NCBI GenBank assembly: GCA_900550635.1
Contig: URSZ01000054.1
Span: 1-15,026 of the forward strand
DNA: 15,026 nt
From: an uncultured Prevotella sp.
Lineage (GTDB): Bacteria; Bacteroidota; Bacteroidia; Bacteroidales; Bacteroidaceae
Reading direction: 5' to 3'
A program made the position numbers and the translations under genes. Every line of letters starts with the position of its first letter. The stretch's first letter is position 1. Below are positions 1 through 7,717 of this stretch, piece by piece. Under the pieces are notes generated by a model. The model was not told where the DNA came from. It ran no database searches and saw only the letters and a program-made list of their open reading frames with translations.

Positions 1-493
1 GTATTTCAACAGCGTCGAATCCGGATTCGCGCGCAAGACGCACGGCATTGCCGTATGCCTTGGCCATTACTCGAAGTTCATCCTTGCGCAAACCTCTTAC
101 AAATGTTGGCGAATAAAGGTTGAATCCGCTGCTTGCTCCGACAGGTGTTTCACCGCATATCTTTTTGTGTGACATATTACCGCAATGCCCCAACTGAATA
201 CTGGCCGCAGCCCCTTCTTTATGAACAGAATCGGTTAGCTTACGCAATCCCGGTACTATTTCCTTTCGCATCCACAGTTGCCTGTCAAACGAAAGTCCAC
301 TCTGAGCTACGGCAGCATAGGCAACGGTTGTCATCCCTACTCCACCGGCTGCAACAGAACGATGGTAGTCCAACAATTGTTGCGACGGCGCATTGCCGGG
401 ACACATGCTTTCGAATGCGGCGGAACGTATAGTTCGGTTCCTTAAGGTTATCGGGCCAATTGAGGCTTCAGTAAACAGTTTAGATGTTTTCAT
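1..493 (-). CDS. Old Yellow Enzyme family NAD(P)H:flavin oxidoreductase, C-terminus off left edge (candidate steroid/bile acid 5-beta-reductase)
   Basis: Read on the minus strand from ATG at 493, an open frame of 164 codons runs off the left edge, so only the N-terminal part is visible. It opens with the family pattern LFTEASIGPITLRNR (residues 6-20), then AAGGVGM (48-54), SIQLGHCGNMSH (98-109), which is the FMN/substrate-binding QLxHxG block, and GFDAVEI at the cut end, part of the TIM-barrel GFDAVEIH signature. The family reduces activated C=C bonds with FMN and NAD(P)H; members related to 2,4-dienoyl-CoA reductase and BaiCD also carry an Fe-S domain, which would lie outside the window. The start lies 11 bases after the stop of the SRD5A-family gene, so the two are probably cotranscribed. 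That partner suggests a 3-oxo-delta4-steroid or bile acid substrate. The family call is firm; the substrate is inferred from context only. Confidence 0.9.
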   Translation of the reverse strand, partial: MKTSKLFTEASIGPITLRNRTIRSAAFESMCPGNAPSQQLLDYHRSVAAGGVGMTTVAYAAVAQSGLSFDRQLWMRKEIVPGLRKLTDSVHKEGAAASIQLGHCGNMSHKKICGETPVGASSGFNLYSPTFVRGLRKDELRVMAKAYGNAVRLARESGFDAVEI

Positions 494-504
494 GTCTCAT
501 TGCT

Positions 505-1290
505 TTAAAAAATATAAGGTATTAAGCATTTACGGTTTCCTACGGCTTTATTCCCGAATTCCTTTATATACTTCTTGCGTATGGCATACGCACGCGGAGC
601 TAAATTTGCAAACGTCCATATTACGAATACATAGGCCGCGTTACATTGTGTAAGAACAGCGAAACCAATCCATTCCAACAACTCGCCAAAATAATTTCCT
701 GACGTTACCCATTTATACATACCTTTCTGAGGAAGATAATGCTGGGTATCACCAGGTGGGCGAAGTGTACGTATAACATGGTCGGAATGTATATTAATGA
801 GCATACCTGTTATGAACAACAATACCCCTATCCAAAAAATAGGCCGTTCCACCCACGTTTCATCGTACTTACCCTGAGGCGCAAGATAGAACAACCCCAT
901 GGCTAACAGAAATCCGTTTATTATATTGAACACAAGTCCCATTAATATTATCGATATGGGCATTCTGCTCTTACCGCGCATTAATATCGGAAACACAAAA
1001 GAGCGCTGGAAATAATGTATTTCAAACAAAAGGAAAAATATAAGTTCTGGAATTTCAAAACGTACATTACTATTCAACCATAGGCATAGCATTACTATGA
1101 AAGCCGGTGCCTCCATTATGACCCACCCTGCTTTGTTCGGAATGCTAAATCCCCAAGAACGGCTGCGGAACATACCATATCCGGCATGCACAAAAAACAA
1201 TGCGACAAATACCACTAAAGCCAGCAATGGCATTGCACACATCAAGAAGGAATATATTCTTTCTTCCACGTTATTTACAGAATGTTTCAT
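505..1290 (-). CDS. 3-oxo-5-alpha-steroid 4-dehydrogenase (SRD5A) family membrane reductase
   Basis: An integral membrane protein of 261 aa from ATG at 1290. The C-terminal part closely resembles eukaryotic steroid 5-alpha-reductases: NIHSDHVIRTLRPPGD, then VTSGNYFGELLEWIGF, and the ending RKCLIPYIF (compare RKIIIPFLF in human SRD5A1). The N-terminal half has MEAPAF and HYFQRSFVFPILMRG, which carry the Glu and Tyr that contact the steroid in SRD5A structures (Glu60 and Tyr93 in this numbering). Several hydrophobic segments of about 20 residues are visible. The family reduces the delta-4 double bond of 3-oxo-steroids with NADPH. An in-frame ATG at 1317 would add nine residues; 1290 is preferred because length and the early EER motif then match human SRD5A1 (259 aa). 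The gene precedes the OYE-family reductase by 11 bases, the pairing known from isoallolithocholic-acid-forming Bacteroidetes. The native substrate is not proven by sequence. Confidence 0.92.
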   Translation of the reverse strand: MKHSVNNVEERIYSFLMCAMPLLALVVFVALFFVHAGYGMFRSRSWGFSIPNKAGWVIMEAPAFIVMLCLWLNSNVRFEIPELIFFLLFEIHYFQRSFVFPILMRGKSRMPISIILMGLVFNIINGFLLAMGLFYLAPQGKYDETWVERPIFWIGVLLFITGMLINIHSDHVIRTLRPPGDTQHYLPQKGMYKWVTSGNYFGELLEWIGFAVLTQCNAAYVFVIWTFANLAPRAYAIRKKYIKEFGNKAVGNRKCLIPYIF

Positions 1291-1434
1291 CAAAGTTACG
1301 CATTTATAATGATTCATTCTCGCGTAGAAAGAGTTTTATTATAACAATAATAAAAAGCGCGAATAATATAGCCTTAATTTATGCTGCAACGTTTGGGCAT
1401 TTGGAGCTAAAAAAAATTATGTCTGACATATTTC

Positions 1435-1476
1435 AAAATAGGTCTGACATATTTTAAAATATCTCAGACCTATTTT
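1435..1476. repeat. 42-bp intergenic palindrome, copy 1 (possible bidirectional terminator)
   Basis: A near-perfect palindrome: 13-bp arms AAAATAGGTCTGA (1435-1447) and TCAGACCTATTTT (1464-1476), with an AT-rich centre that also pairs apart from one C/C mismatch (1448/1463). T-runs follow on both strands, so it could terminate the minus-strand glucosaminidase transcript, which ends 54 bases away. A partial direct copy of the left half lies next to it (1421-1440). A second copy of the whole palindrome lies at 6336-6377. Confidence 0.85.
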
Positions 1477-1530
1477 TGCATGCCCTTTCAGGCTTATCAA
1501 TTAAGTTCCCTATTGGATTTATTTGCGATA

Positions 1531-2445
1531 TTATCTGTTTACAAAGAGTTCTTGTCCTACGTAAATCTGTGCATCGGGCGAAAGATTGTTCATCTTGTAA
1601 AGATATTTCAAGCGTATGCCATATTTCTGTGCTATTGTATAATATGACTCCCCTGCCATAACTTTAATAAGCTTGCCTTTAAATACGTCGTCCGCTTTCT
1701 TCTGTTTTTTCTCAAGGTAAATAATATCTCCGTCCTGCAACTGGTAATCCTTGTCCAGTTCATTATATTTTACAAGTTTTCTGACAGACACTCCCGTCTC
1801 TTCCGACAATTTCTCAAAGGTATCACCTTTACGCGCAACTATGTAATAATTTTTATTGCAAAAGTAAACAGTGTGCTCTATTGTATGCTTACCATCTTTT
1901 GATTTATGACTACGGGAATGTTTTTTACTGTCAAAACGGTGCAATTCATATCTTTCTATCAAATCTATAAGCAAATACGCATAACGCGGATTAGTTGCAT
2001 ATCCTGCTTTTTTCAACCCATGCGCCCAACTTTTATAATCTGTTATGCTGTAATTAAAAAGAAAAGCATATCGGGGCTTTTGCAAGAACTTGGAATGGTC
2101 TATATACGATTCTCTGGCATTCTTATAAGCCCTGAAATGCTCGTTTGCATAATCGTCGTCCTGCACAAAATAAGGTCCTTTCCAACCCGGGCCACATTTT
2201 ATGCCGAAATGATTGTTTGCTTTACGGCACAACGTACTGCGACCTGCTCCCGACTCCAAAAGCCCTTGAGCCAATGTGATACTGGCGGGAATGCGGTATT
2301 GCTTCATTTGTTCTACCGCCATATCGCTATATTTGTTTATATACTCTTCATAAGCATTTGTTTGCGCTTGCACAGCAACAGCAACAAATGAAAATAATAT
2401 CACGAAAGTGAATCTTGTCAACCTTATCATTAAAGTATGAATCAT
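1531..2445 (-). CDS. Secreted peptidoglycan N-acetylglucosaminidase (GH73-type) with two C-terminal LysM domains
   Basis: 304 aa. A signal peptide is visible: basic start, hydrophobic stretch FTFVILFSFVAVAVQAQ (about 12-28), with likely cleavage after VQAQ. Residues about 32-170 form the glucosaminidase domain (FlgJ-C-terminus/GH73-like): RIPASITLAQGLLESGAG places the catalytic Glu at 64, followed by NNHFGIKC (77-84) and the late ATNPRYAYLLIDLIE (150-164). A basic linker rich in Lys, His and Ser (174-187) leads to two LysM repeats at about 200-245 (YYIVARKGDTFEKLS...) and 259-303 (LIKVMAGESYYTIA...), which bind peptidoglycan. The enzyme should cut GlcNAc bonds in the cell wall, in the periplasm or at the surface, during growth or division. 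It is divergent from cdd, with 110 bases between the two starts. It is monocistronic as far as visible, with palindrome copy 1 downstream. The domain architecture is firm; the exact cellular role is not. Confidence 0.93.
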   Translation of the reverse strand: MIHTLMIRLTRFTFVILFSFVAVAVQAQTNAYEEYINKYSDMAVEQMKQYRIPASITLAQGLLESGAGRSTLCRKANNHFGIKCGPGWKGPYFVQDDDYANEHFRAYKNARESYIDHSKFLQKPRYAFLFNYSITDYKSWAHGLKKAGYATNPRYAYLLIDLIERYELHRFDSKKHSRSHKSKDGKHTIEHTVYFCNKNYYIVARKGDTFEKLSEETGVSVRKLVKYNELDKDYQLQDGDIIYLEKKQKKADDVFKGKLIKVMAGESYYTIAQKYGIRLKYLYKMNNLSPDAQIYVGQELFVNR

Positions 2446-2484
2446 AATTGCGTTGTAAAATTAAGAAAATCGCTATAAAAAACA

Positions 2485-2513
2485 TTGTACGGTAATGAAA
2501 AAAGCTAATTTTG
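2485..2513 (+). promoter_or_regulatory. Bacteroidetes-type promoter for cdd
   Basis: A perfect -7 box TAATTTTG (consensus TAnnTTTG) lies at 2506-2513. A partial -33 box, TTG, lies 18 bases upstream (2485-2487, in ACATTG). Transcription would start near 2520, giving a leader of about 36 bases before the cdd ATG at 2556. Seen by motif only. Confidence 0.6.
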
Positions 2514-2555
2514 CAGTCAATTCGTAGCCTTTAAAGGTTCTTTTTTACATGGGAC

Positions 2556-3029
2556 ATGAACAAAATAGAGTTTTCTTTTGAACGTAAGAAAATAGAAGAA
2601 TTGACACACAGGCAAAAGGAAGTAATTGAAACTGCAAAAAATGCCTGCGACAAGAGTTATTCTCCGTATTCACATTTCTCGGTAGGAGCAGCAGTTGAGA
2701 TGGAAAACGGAGAAATATTATCCGCAAGTAATCAGGAAAATGCCTCTTATCCTTCAGGCTTGTGCGCGGAAAGGAACGTTTTGTTTTATGCCAAAGCACA
2801 ATACCCTGACAAAGAGGTTATACGCATAGCTATCGTAGCAAAAAATGAAGGTGTCGTAACCAAGACTCCGGTATCTCCATGTGGCTCATGCCGTCAAGTC
2901 ATGACAGAAACGGCAATGCGCCAAAAAAGAAAAATAGAATTAATAATGGCAGGCGAAGATACATGTATAATAGTACATGACGTGAATGACTTATTACCAC
3001 TGCAATTCAACGCGGACAGTATGCGATAA
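2556..3029 (+). CDS. cdd: Cytidine deaminase
   Basis: 157 aa. It converts cytidine and deoxycytidine to uridine and deoxyuridine in cytoplasmic pyrimidine salvage. The zinc site is complete: SGLCAERNVLFYA gives ligand Cys70 and the proton-shuttling Glu72, and PCGSCRQ gives Cys109 and Cys112. The substrate-binding SYSPYSHFSVGAAV (34-47) and the ASNQENASYPSG block (57-68) are also present. Length fits the small homotetrameric or dimeric cytidine deaminases. A second ATG at 2549 is out of frame, so 2556 is the start. The gene leads a plus-strand run with grpE, dnaJ and folC (gaps of 48, 55 and 2 bases); cotranscription is plausible but unproven. Confidence 0.95.
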   Translation: MNKIEFSFERKKIEELTHRQKEVIETAKNACDKSYSPYSHFSVGAAVEMENGEILSASNQENASYPSGLCAERNVLFYAKAQYPDKEVIRIAIVAKNEGVVTKTPVSPCGSCRQVMTETAMRQKRKIELIMAGEDTCIIVHDVNDLLPLQFNADSMR

Positions 3030-3077
3030 GTCGAATTGGTATAGTTTTTGCTTAATGACAAATAAAACTTTTATGTT

Positions 3078-3665
3078 ATGGCTAACAATAAAAACAAAGA
3101 CTCACAGAAAGACACGAGCAAAGAAATTAAGATAGAAGATAATTCGCAGGAAACAATAAAGGAAAAAGTAGAAGCAAACGAAGTTGAAACTGACGCTACC
3201 AATGAACAAGCAACAGATGAAATCAACGAATTAAAAGAACAGTTGGCTTCATTACAAGATAAATATCTTCGTCAAATTGCCGAATTCGACAATTACCGGA
3301 AACGCATTCTCAAAGAGAAAAGCGAATTAATACTCAACGGCGGAGAAAAAGTTATTTCTTCATTACTTCCTGTGTTGGACGATTTTGAGCGTGCTTTAAT
3401 AAACATAAAAAAAGGTGGAGACGAAACAACCCTATTGCAAGGCACTGAACTTATATACCAAAAATTATTGTCTACGCTGGAATCACAAGGATTAAGTAAA
3501 ATAAAAACCGAAAAAGAAGATTTCAACACGGATTTTCACGAAGCTGTAGCAATGGTGCCCGTGGACGATGAGAGTATGAAAGGAAAAGTTGTAGATTGCG
3601 TACAAACCGGATATACTCTGAACAATAAAGTGATTCGCCATTCCAAAGTGGCCGTAGGACAATAA
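3078..3665 (+). CDS. grpE: GrpE nucleotide exchange factor
   Basis: 195 aa. GrpE releases ADP from DnaK, resetting the Hsp70 cycle. The first ~45 residues are low-complexity and charged (Lys, Glu, Asp, Thr, Asn), the usual disordered tail. Residues about 46-88 form the long coiled-coil helix (INELKEQLASLQDKYLRQ, AEFDNYRKR), followed by LLPVLDDFERAL (96-107). The C-terminal beta-domain carries the GrpE signature, from FHEAVAMVPVDD (about 153-164) to GYTLNNKVIRHSKVAVGQ at the end. It lies 55 bases before dnaJ, the common grpE-dnaJ arrangement; dnaK is not in the window. No CIRCE-like inverted repeat is visible in the 48-base gap upstream. A nearby ATG at 3073 is in another frame. Confidence 0.97.
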   Translation: MANNKNKDSQKDTSKEIKIEDNSQETIKEKVEANEVETDATNEQATDEINELKEQLASLQDKYLRQIAEFDNYRKRILKEKSELILNGGEKVISSLLPVLDDFERALINIKKGGDETTLLQGTELIYQKLLSTLESQGLSKIKTEKEDFNTDFHEAVAMVPVDDESMKGKVVDCVQTGYTLNNKVIRHSKVAVGQ

Positions 3666-3720
3666 CAACCATAGTTTTGGCAATAATGCTAATACATACT
3701 GGCATTTGTATTTTATTATT

Positions 3721-4890
3721 ATGGCAGAAAAAGATTATTACGCAATATTAGGAGTTGAGCGAACAGCTACAGCCGAAGAGATAAAAACAGCATATAAAAA
3801 ACAAGCTATCCGTTATCACCCGGACAGAAATCCTGGCAATAAAGAAGCTGAAGAAAAATTCAAGGAAGCTGCGGCGGCTTATGATGTCTTGCGCGATCCT
3901 GAAAAACGTGCCAGATACGATCAGTTCGGCGAAGCTGGAGTAAATGGCCAAGGAATGGGAGGGTTCGGAGCCGGCAGCATGAACATGGACGATATATTCT
4001 CCATGTTCGGCAGTATCTTTGGAGGCCGTAATCCTTTCAGCGGTGGCTTTGGAGGTTTTGAAGAAAGCGGATACGAAAACGCCGCAAACGGAAAGCCAAG
4101 GGGAAGCGATTTACGTTTGCGCGTAAAACTGACTTTGGAAGAAATTTCAAAAGGTGTAACCAAGAAGTTCAAAGTAAAGAAATATATATCCTGCCCTGAA
4201 TGCCACGGAACAGGAAGCGAAAATGGCAGCAGCCCTGATATTTGCCCTACATGTAAAGGGAGAGGTTACGTTATACACCAACAAAAAAGTTTTTTCGGTA
4301 TAATACAATCGCAGGACGTTTGTCCTACATGTGGGGGCGAAGGCCGTGTAATCAAGAATAAATGCCACCATTGCAACGGTGAAGGTGTAATTATTGGCGA
4401 AGACATCGTAGAAGTAAACATACCTGCAGGTGTTGCTGAGGGCATGATAGTAAATGTTCCAAGAAAAGGAAATGCCGGAAGACATGGAGGTGAAAACGGA
4501 AACCTCCAAGTAATAATAGCTGAAGAAAAAAACGACACATTCATACGCGAGGGACAAAATCTCGTATATAATCTTTTGCTTACTGTGGCGCAAGCTACAT
4601 TGGGAGATACTGTTGAAATTCCTACAATTGACGGAACAACAAAAATCTCAATAAAGCCGGGGACACAACCGGGAAAAGTATTGAGGTTGCGTGGTAAAGG
4701 GTTGCCTTCTGTAAAAGGATATGGCGAAGGTACAGGAGATTTAATTGTAAACGTAAGTGTCTATATACCTGAAAAGCTTAACGAAAAAGAAAAAAAACTG
4801 TTTGAAAGCATTAAAGAAAGCGAAAGCATACAGCCAAACAGTAAAACAAAAGAAAGTATCTTTCAAAAATTCCGAGCTCTATTTGATTAA
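3721..4890 (+). CDS. dnaJ: Chaperone protein DnaJ (type I Hsp40)
   Basis: 389 aa from ATG at 3721 (MAEKDYYAIL); an ATG at 3706 would add only a non-conserved MYFII lead. Domain order is canonical: J-domain 4-68 with the HPD tripeptide at 33-35 (needed to stimulate DnaK ATPase) and YDVLRDPEKRARYDQFG; Gly/Phe-rich linker about 72-118; zinc-finger region with four CxxCxGxG repeats at 158-165 (CPECHGTG), 175-182 (CPTCKGRG), 201-208 (CPTCGGEG) and 215-222 (CHHCNGEG); then two C-terminal substrate-binding domains with LRLRGKGLPS. All eight zinc cysteines are present. It delivers unfolded proteins to DnaK and works with GrpE encoded just upstream. folC starts 2 bases after its stop codon. Confidence 0.98.
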   Translation: MAEKDYYAILGVERTATAEEIKTAYKKQAIRYHPDRNPGNKEAEEKFKEAAAAYDVLRDPEKRARYDQFGEAGVNGQGMGGFGAGSMNMDDIFSMFGSIFGGRNPFSGGFGGFEESGYENAANGKPRGSDLRLRVKLTLEEISKGVTKKFKVKKYISCPECHGTGSENGSSPDICPTCKGRGYVIHQQKSFFGIIQSQDVCPTCGGEGRVIKNKCHHCNGEGVIIGEDIVEVNIPAGVAEGMIVNVPRKGNAGRHGGENGNLQVIIAEEKNDTFIREGQNLVYNLLLTVAQATLGDTVEIPTIDGTTKISIKPGTQPGKVLRLRGKGLPSVKGYGEGTGDLIVNVSVYIPEKLNEKEKKLFESIKESESIQPNSKTKESIFQKFRALFD

Positions 4891-4892
4891 TA

Positions 4893-6221
4893 ATGACTTA
4901 TGAAGAAACCATAAACTATTTATACGAGTCGACTCCACTTTTCCAGAATATAGGTGCCAATGCGTATAAAGAGGGTTTGTACAATACTTATGTTTTAGAC
5001 GAACATTTCGGACATCCTCACACAAAGTATAAAACAATCCATATAGCAGGAACCAACGGTAAGGGTTCCTGCGCACACATGCTCGCAGCGGTACTTCAAT
5101 CATGCGGATACAAAACAGGGTTATATACGTCACCTCACCTTGTTGACTTTCGTGAAAGGATTCGTATTAATGGAAAAATGATTCCAAAGCATGAAGTAAT
5201 TGACTTTGTGGAAAAAGAACGTTCTTTTTTTGAGCCTCTGCACCCTTCCTTTTTCGAATTGACCACAGCCTTGGCTTTTTATTATTTTGCTAAAGAAAAT
5301 GTGGACATTGCTGTAATTGAAGTTGGTTTGGGAGGAAGATTGGATTGCACAAACATCATCAACAGCACCCTTTCCATAATTACGAACATCAGTTTTGACC
5401 ACATGGCTTTATTAGGAAATACGCTTGAAAAAATTGCGTATGAAAAAGCCGGAATTATAAAAAACAATGTTCCTGTTGTTATTGGCGAAACAACAAAAGA
5501 GACTCACTGCGTATTCGAAAAAAGAGCTTTGGAAGTAGGCGCTCCCATAATTTTTGCAGAGGATGAGCATATTGTAGCATCTTCATATATCAATTCGCAA
5601 AACGGCAACCGTATTTACGAAACTAAATTATTCAAGACGCCTATATCAGGAGAATTAACGGGGGAATACCAGGAAAAAAACATGAATACCCTGTTATGCG
5701 CTATCAAGGAACTGAATAAACTCGGACTTAATATATCGGAAAAAAACATAAGGGACGGAGTTGCAAATGTATGCGAACTCACGGGTTTAAAAGGCCGCTG
5801 GGAAATAATATCAAGGAATCCCACTATTATTCTTGACACCGGCCATAATCCGGGCGGACTGGCTTATAACATGCACCAATTGGACAACACCTATGCCAAT
5901 CGAACGAGAATAGTCGTCGGAATGGTGTCAGATAAAGACATAGACAGTTCATTGAAACTTATGCCTAAGAATGCAATATATTATTTTACCAAAGCAACTG
6001 TAAAGCGGGCATTAAATGAAAATGAACTGAAAGATAAGGCCTTTGCACACGGATTGCACGGAAGCTGTTTCCCTACGGTAAAAGCAGCAGCATTAGCAGC
6101 AATGAAAGAAGCCTCTGATGATGATGTCATTTACATAGGAGGAAGTAACTTTATCGTTGGCGATTTCCTAAGCTTTTATAATGAAGAGGTAAAAAGCAAT
6201 CCTATTTCTTGCAGCATATAA
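4893..6221 (+). CDS. folC: Bifunctional dihydrofolate synthase / folylpolyglutamate synthase
   Basis: 442 aa, a Mur-ligase-family ATP-dependent enzyme. It adds glutamate to dihydropteroate and/or extends the polyglutamate tail of folates in the cytoplasm. Visible motifs: P-loop HIAGTNGKGSCAH (50-62), YTSPHLVDFRERI (78-90), VIEVGLGGRLDCTN (141-154), ISFDHMALLG (167-176, metal/ATP region) and the C-terminal-domain TIILDTGHNPGG (311-322). Length is typical. The start lies 2 bases after the dnaJ stop, so translation is probably coupled; the link to chaperones is positional only. Whether both activities are kept cannot be told from sequence alone. Its 3' end faces the converging proA gene, with palindrome copy 2 between them. 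Confidence 0.95.
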   Translation: MTYEETINYLYESTPLFQNIGANAYKEGLYNTYVLDEHFGHPHTKYKTIHIAGTNGKGSCAHMLAAVLQSCGYKTGLYTSPHLVDFRERIRINGKMIPKHEVIDFVEKERSFFEPLHPSFFELTTALAFYYFAKENVDIAVIEVGLGGRLDCTNIINSTLSIITNISFDHMALLGNTLEKIAYEKAGIIKNNVPVVIGETTKETHCVFEKRALEVGAPIIFAEDEHIVASSYINSQNGNRIYETKLFKTPISGELTGEYQEKNMNTLLCAIKELNKLGLNISEKNIRDGVANVCELTGLKGRWEIISRNPTIILDTGHNPGGLAYNMHQLDNTYANRTRIVVGMVSDKDIDSSLKLMPKNAIYYFTKATVKRALNENELKDKAFAHGLHGSCFPTVKAAALAAMKEASDDDVIYIGGSNFIVGDFLSFYNEEVKSNPISCSI

Positions 6222-6458
6222 AAAACTAAAAATGCAGGGCAAAAAAAGGCTTTTTCGGGTGAAGAAAATTGAAAACTAATTTTCAATTGATTATACACTG
6301 CCTGGAACAAAGAAAAAATACAAGGCACATAATTCAAAATATGTCTGACATATTTTAAAATATCTCAGACATATTTTTGTTCTTGTCAAAACCGGGGTGA
6401 AACCGGACAGAATACCGCAGACAAATCCGGACTTCATCTGCAATTTTGTGTTACGGGG
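6222..6458. other. Convergent intergenic region between folC and proA
   Basis: 237 bases without a gene. It holds a 9-bp AT-rich hairpin, AATTGAAAA (6267-6275) with TTTTCAATT (6280-6288) and loop CTAA. It also holds a 17-base string (6315-6331) that recurs at 9567-9583, and palindrome copy 2 (6336-6377). Both flanking genes end here, so these structures are candidate terminators. Confidence 0.7.
6336..6377. repeat. 42-bp intergenic palindrome, copy 2 (possible bidirectional terminator)
   Basis: Arms AAAATATGTCTGA (6336-6348) and TCAGACATATTTT (6365-6377) flank the same AT-rich centre as copy 1 at 1435-1476, with the same single C/C mismatch (6349/6364). The two copies differ at one stem pair only: G1441-C1470 there is T6342-A6371 here, so pairing is kept. 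It sits between converging folC and proA with T-runs on both strands, which fits a two-way terminator. Confidence 0.85.
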
Positions 6459-7706
6459 CTATGTACGGACTTGTCCGTTACCTTTTATTATCCATTTATA
6501 TGTGGTAAGTTCTTCCAAACCCATAGGACCGCGCGCATGTAGTTTTTGCGTGGATATTCCTATCTCGGCTCCAAGACCTAACTGCATTCCGTCGGAGAAT
6601 GATGTTGGCGCATTAAGGTAAACACATGCGGCATCCACCGTTTTCAAGAATGCTTCTCCCCTATCGTCATTCTCAGTTACAATACCTTCGCTGTGCCCGG
6701 AACCGTATTTTTGTATGTGTTCCAGGCATTCGTCCAAAGAACTCACTGTTTTTATAGCCATTGCATAATCGAGAAATTCTTTTCCGAAACTGTCGGGTGT
6801 TGCAAGTTTAAGCAAATCGGCCGGATAACTATCCTGAAGCGCCGCATAAGAGGGTTCATCGGCATTTATAATGACATGTTTCTCTGCCATAGCCGCGCAC
6901 AAGGCCGGCAAGTCAACCAAGCGCTTTTCATTCACTATGAGGCAATCGAGAGCATTGCATACACTAACCCTGCGGGTTTTGGCATTGTTTATTATGGCTG
7001 CGCCTTTGGCTGTGTCGCCGTATTCATCAAAATATATATGGCAAGTTCCCGCACCCGTTTCTATGACGGGCACAGTTGCGTTTTGCCTTACGTAATTTAT
7101 AAGGTTTGCACCTCCGCGTGGTATTATGACGTCGATAAACCTGTCGGCATGCAGCATTTCGTTTACTGCCCCGTGTGTTGGCGGCAACAGCGTTACTGCT
7201 TCTTGCGGTATTCCGAACCGTTGGAACACTCTGTGGATAAGCGATACTATAGCCTTGTTCGAAAAATCGGCGTTTTTACTTCCTTTCAGCACGCATACAT
7301 TGCCCGACTTCAGGCAAAGAGCAACAACATCGAAAGTTACGTTGGGTCGAGCTTCGTACACGATTCCGATTACTCCAAATGGCACGCTGACACGCGCAAC
7401 ATCCAATCCGTTGGGACGGGTTTGGCGTGACAGTGTGCGCCCTAACGGAGACGGAAGTTCAATCAGTTTTCTTATTCCGCAAGATATTTCGTCCAATCTA
7501 TCCGATGTCAACTTCAAACGGTCGAACATAGGGCTTTTAGGATCTGCCAATTCAAGATCCTTTTGATTTTCGCTTAATAAAAAATCATGGTTTTTGCCTA
7601 TTTCTTCTGCAATAGCGCCTAATATCTCGTTTATTGTAGAATCCGTAACCGACAGTATCGAAAAAGATGCTTTACGGGCTGATTCAAAAATACTCGTAAG
7701 ATTCAT
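6459..7706 (-). CDS. proA: Glutamate-5-semialdehyde dehydrogenase (gamma-glutamyl phosphate reductase)
   Basis: 415 aa, the second step of proline synthesis: NADPH reduction of glutamyl-5-phosphate to glutamate semialdehyde, which cyclises to pyrroline-5-carboxylate. Family blocks: VPFGVIGIVYEARPNVTFD (108-126), ALCLKSGNVCVLKGSKNA (129-146), DVIIPRGGANLI (192-203), VIETGAGTCHIY (214-225), and NAKTRRVSVCNALDCL (241-256), which holds the expected catalytic Cys250. C-terminal GLGAEIGISTQKLHARGPMGLEELT is intact but split here into its recognisable parts GAEIGIS and HARGPMG. It is the last gene of proC-proB-proA, 11 bases after the proB stop. Length matches the family. Confidence 0.97.
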   Translation of the reverse strand: MNLTSIFESARKASFSILSVTDSTINEILGAIAEEIGKNHDFLLSENQKDLELADPKSPMFDRLKLTSDRLDEISCGIRKLIELPSPLGRTLSRQTRPNGLDVARVSVPFGVIGIVYEARPNVTFDVVALCLKSGNVCVLKGSKNADFSNKAIVSLIHRVFQRFGIPQEAVTLLPPTHGAVNEMLHADRFIDVIIPRGGANLINYVRQNATVPVIETGAGTCHIYFDEYGDTAKGAAIINNAKTRRVSVCNALDCLIVNEKRLVDLPALCAAMAEKHVIINADEPSYAALQDSYPADLLKLATPDSFGKEFLDYAMAIKTVSSLDECLEHIQKYGSGHSEGIVTENDDRGEAFLKTVDAACVYLNAPTSFSDGMQLGLGAEIGISTQKLHARGPMGLEELTTYKWIIKGNGQVRT

Positions 7707-7717
7707 TCTATGGTGGT

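Noticed and set aside
1291..1298. TAACTTTG on the minus strand directly before the SRD5A-family ATG, an exact match to the -7 promoter consensus
   Set aside because: Transcription would begin inside the coding sequence, after the preferred ATG, and there is no -33 box; taken as chance.
6693..7430. 245-codon plus-strand frame opposite proA
   Set aside because: Antisense shadow of conserved proA; no family resemblance and no start signal.
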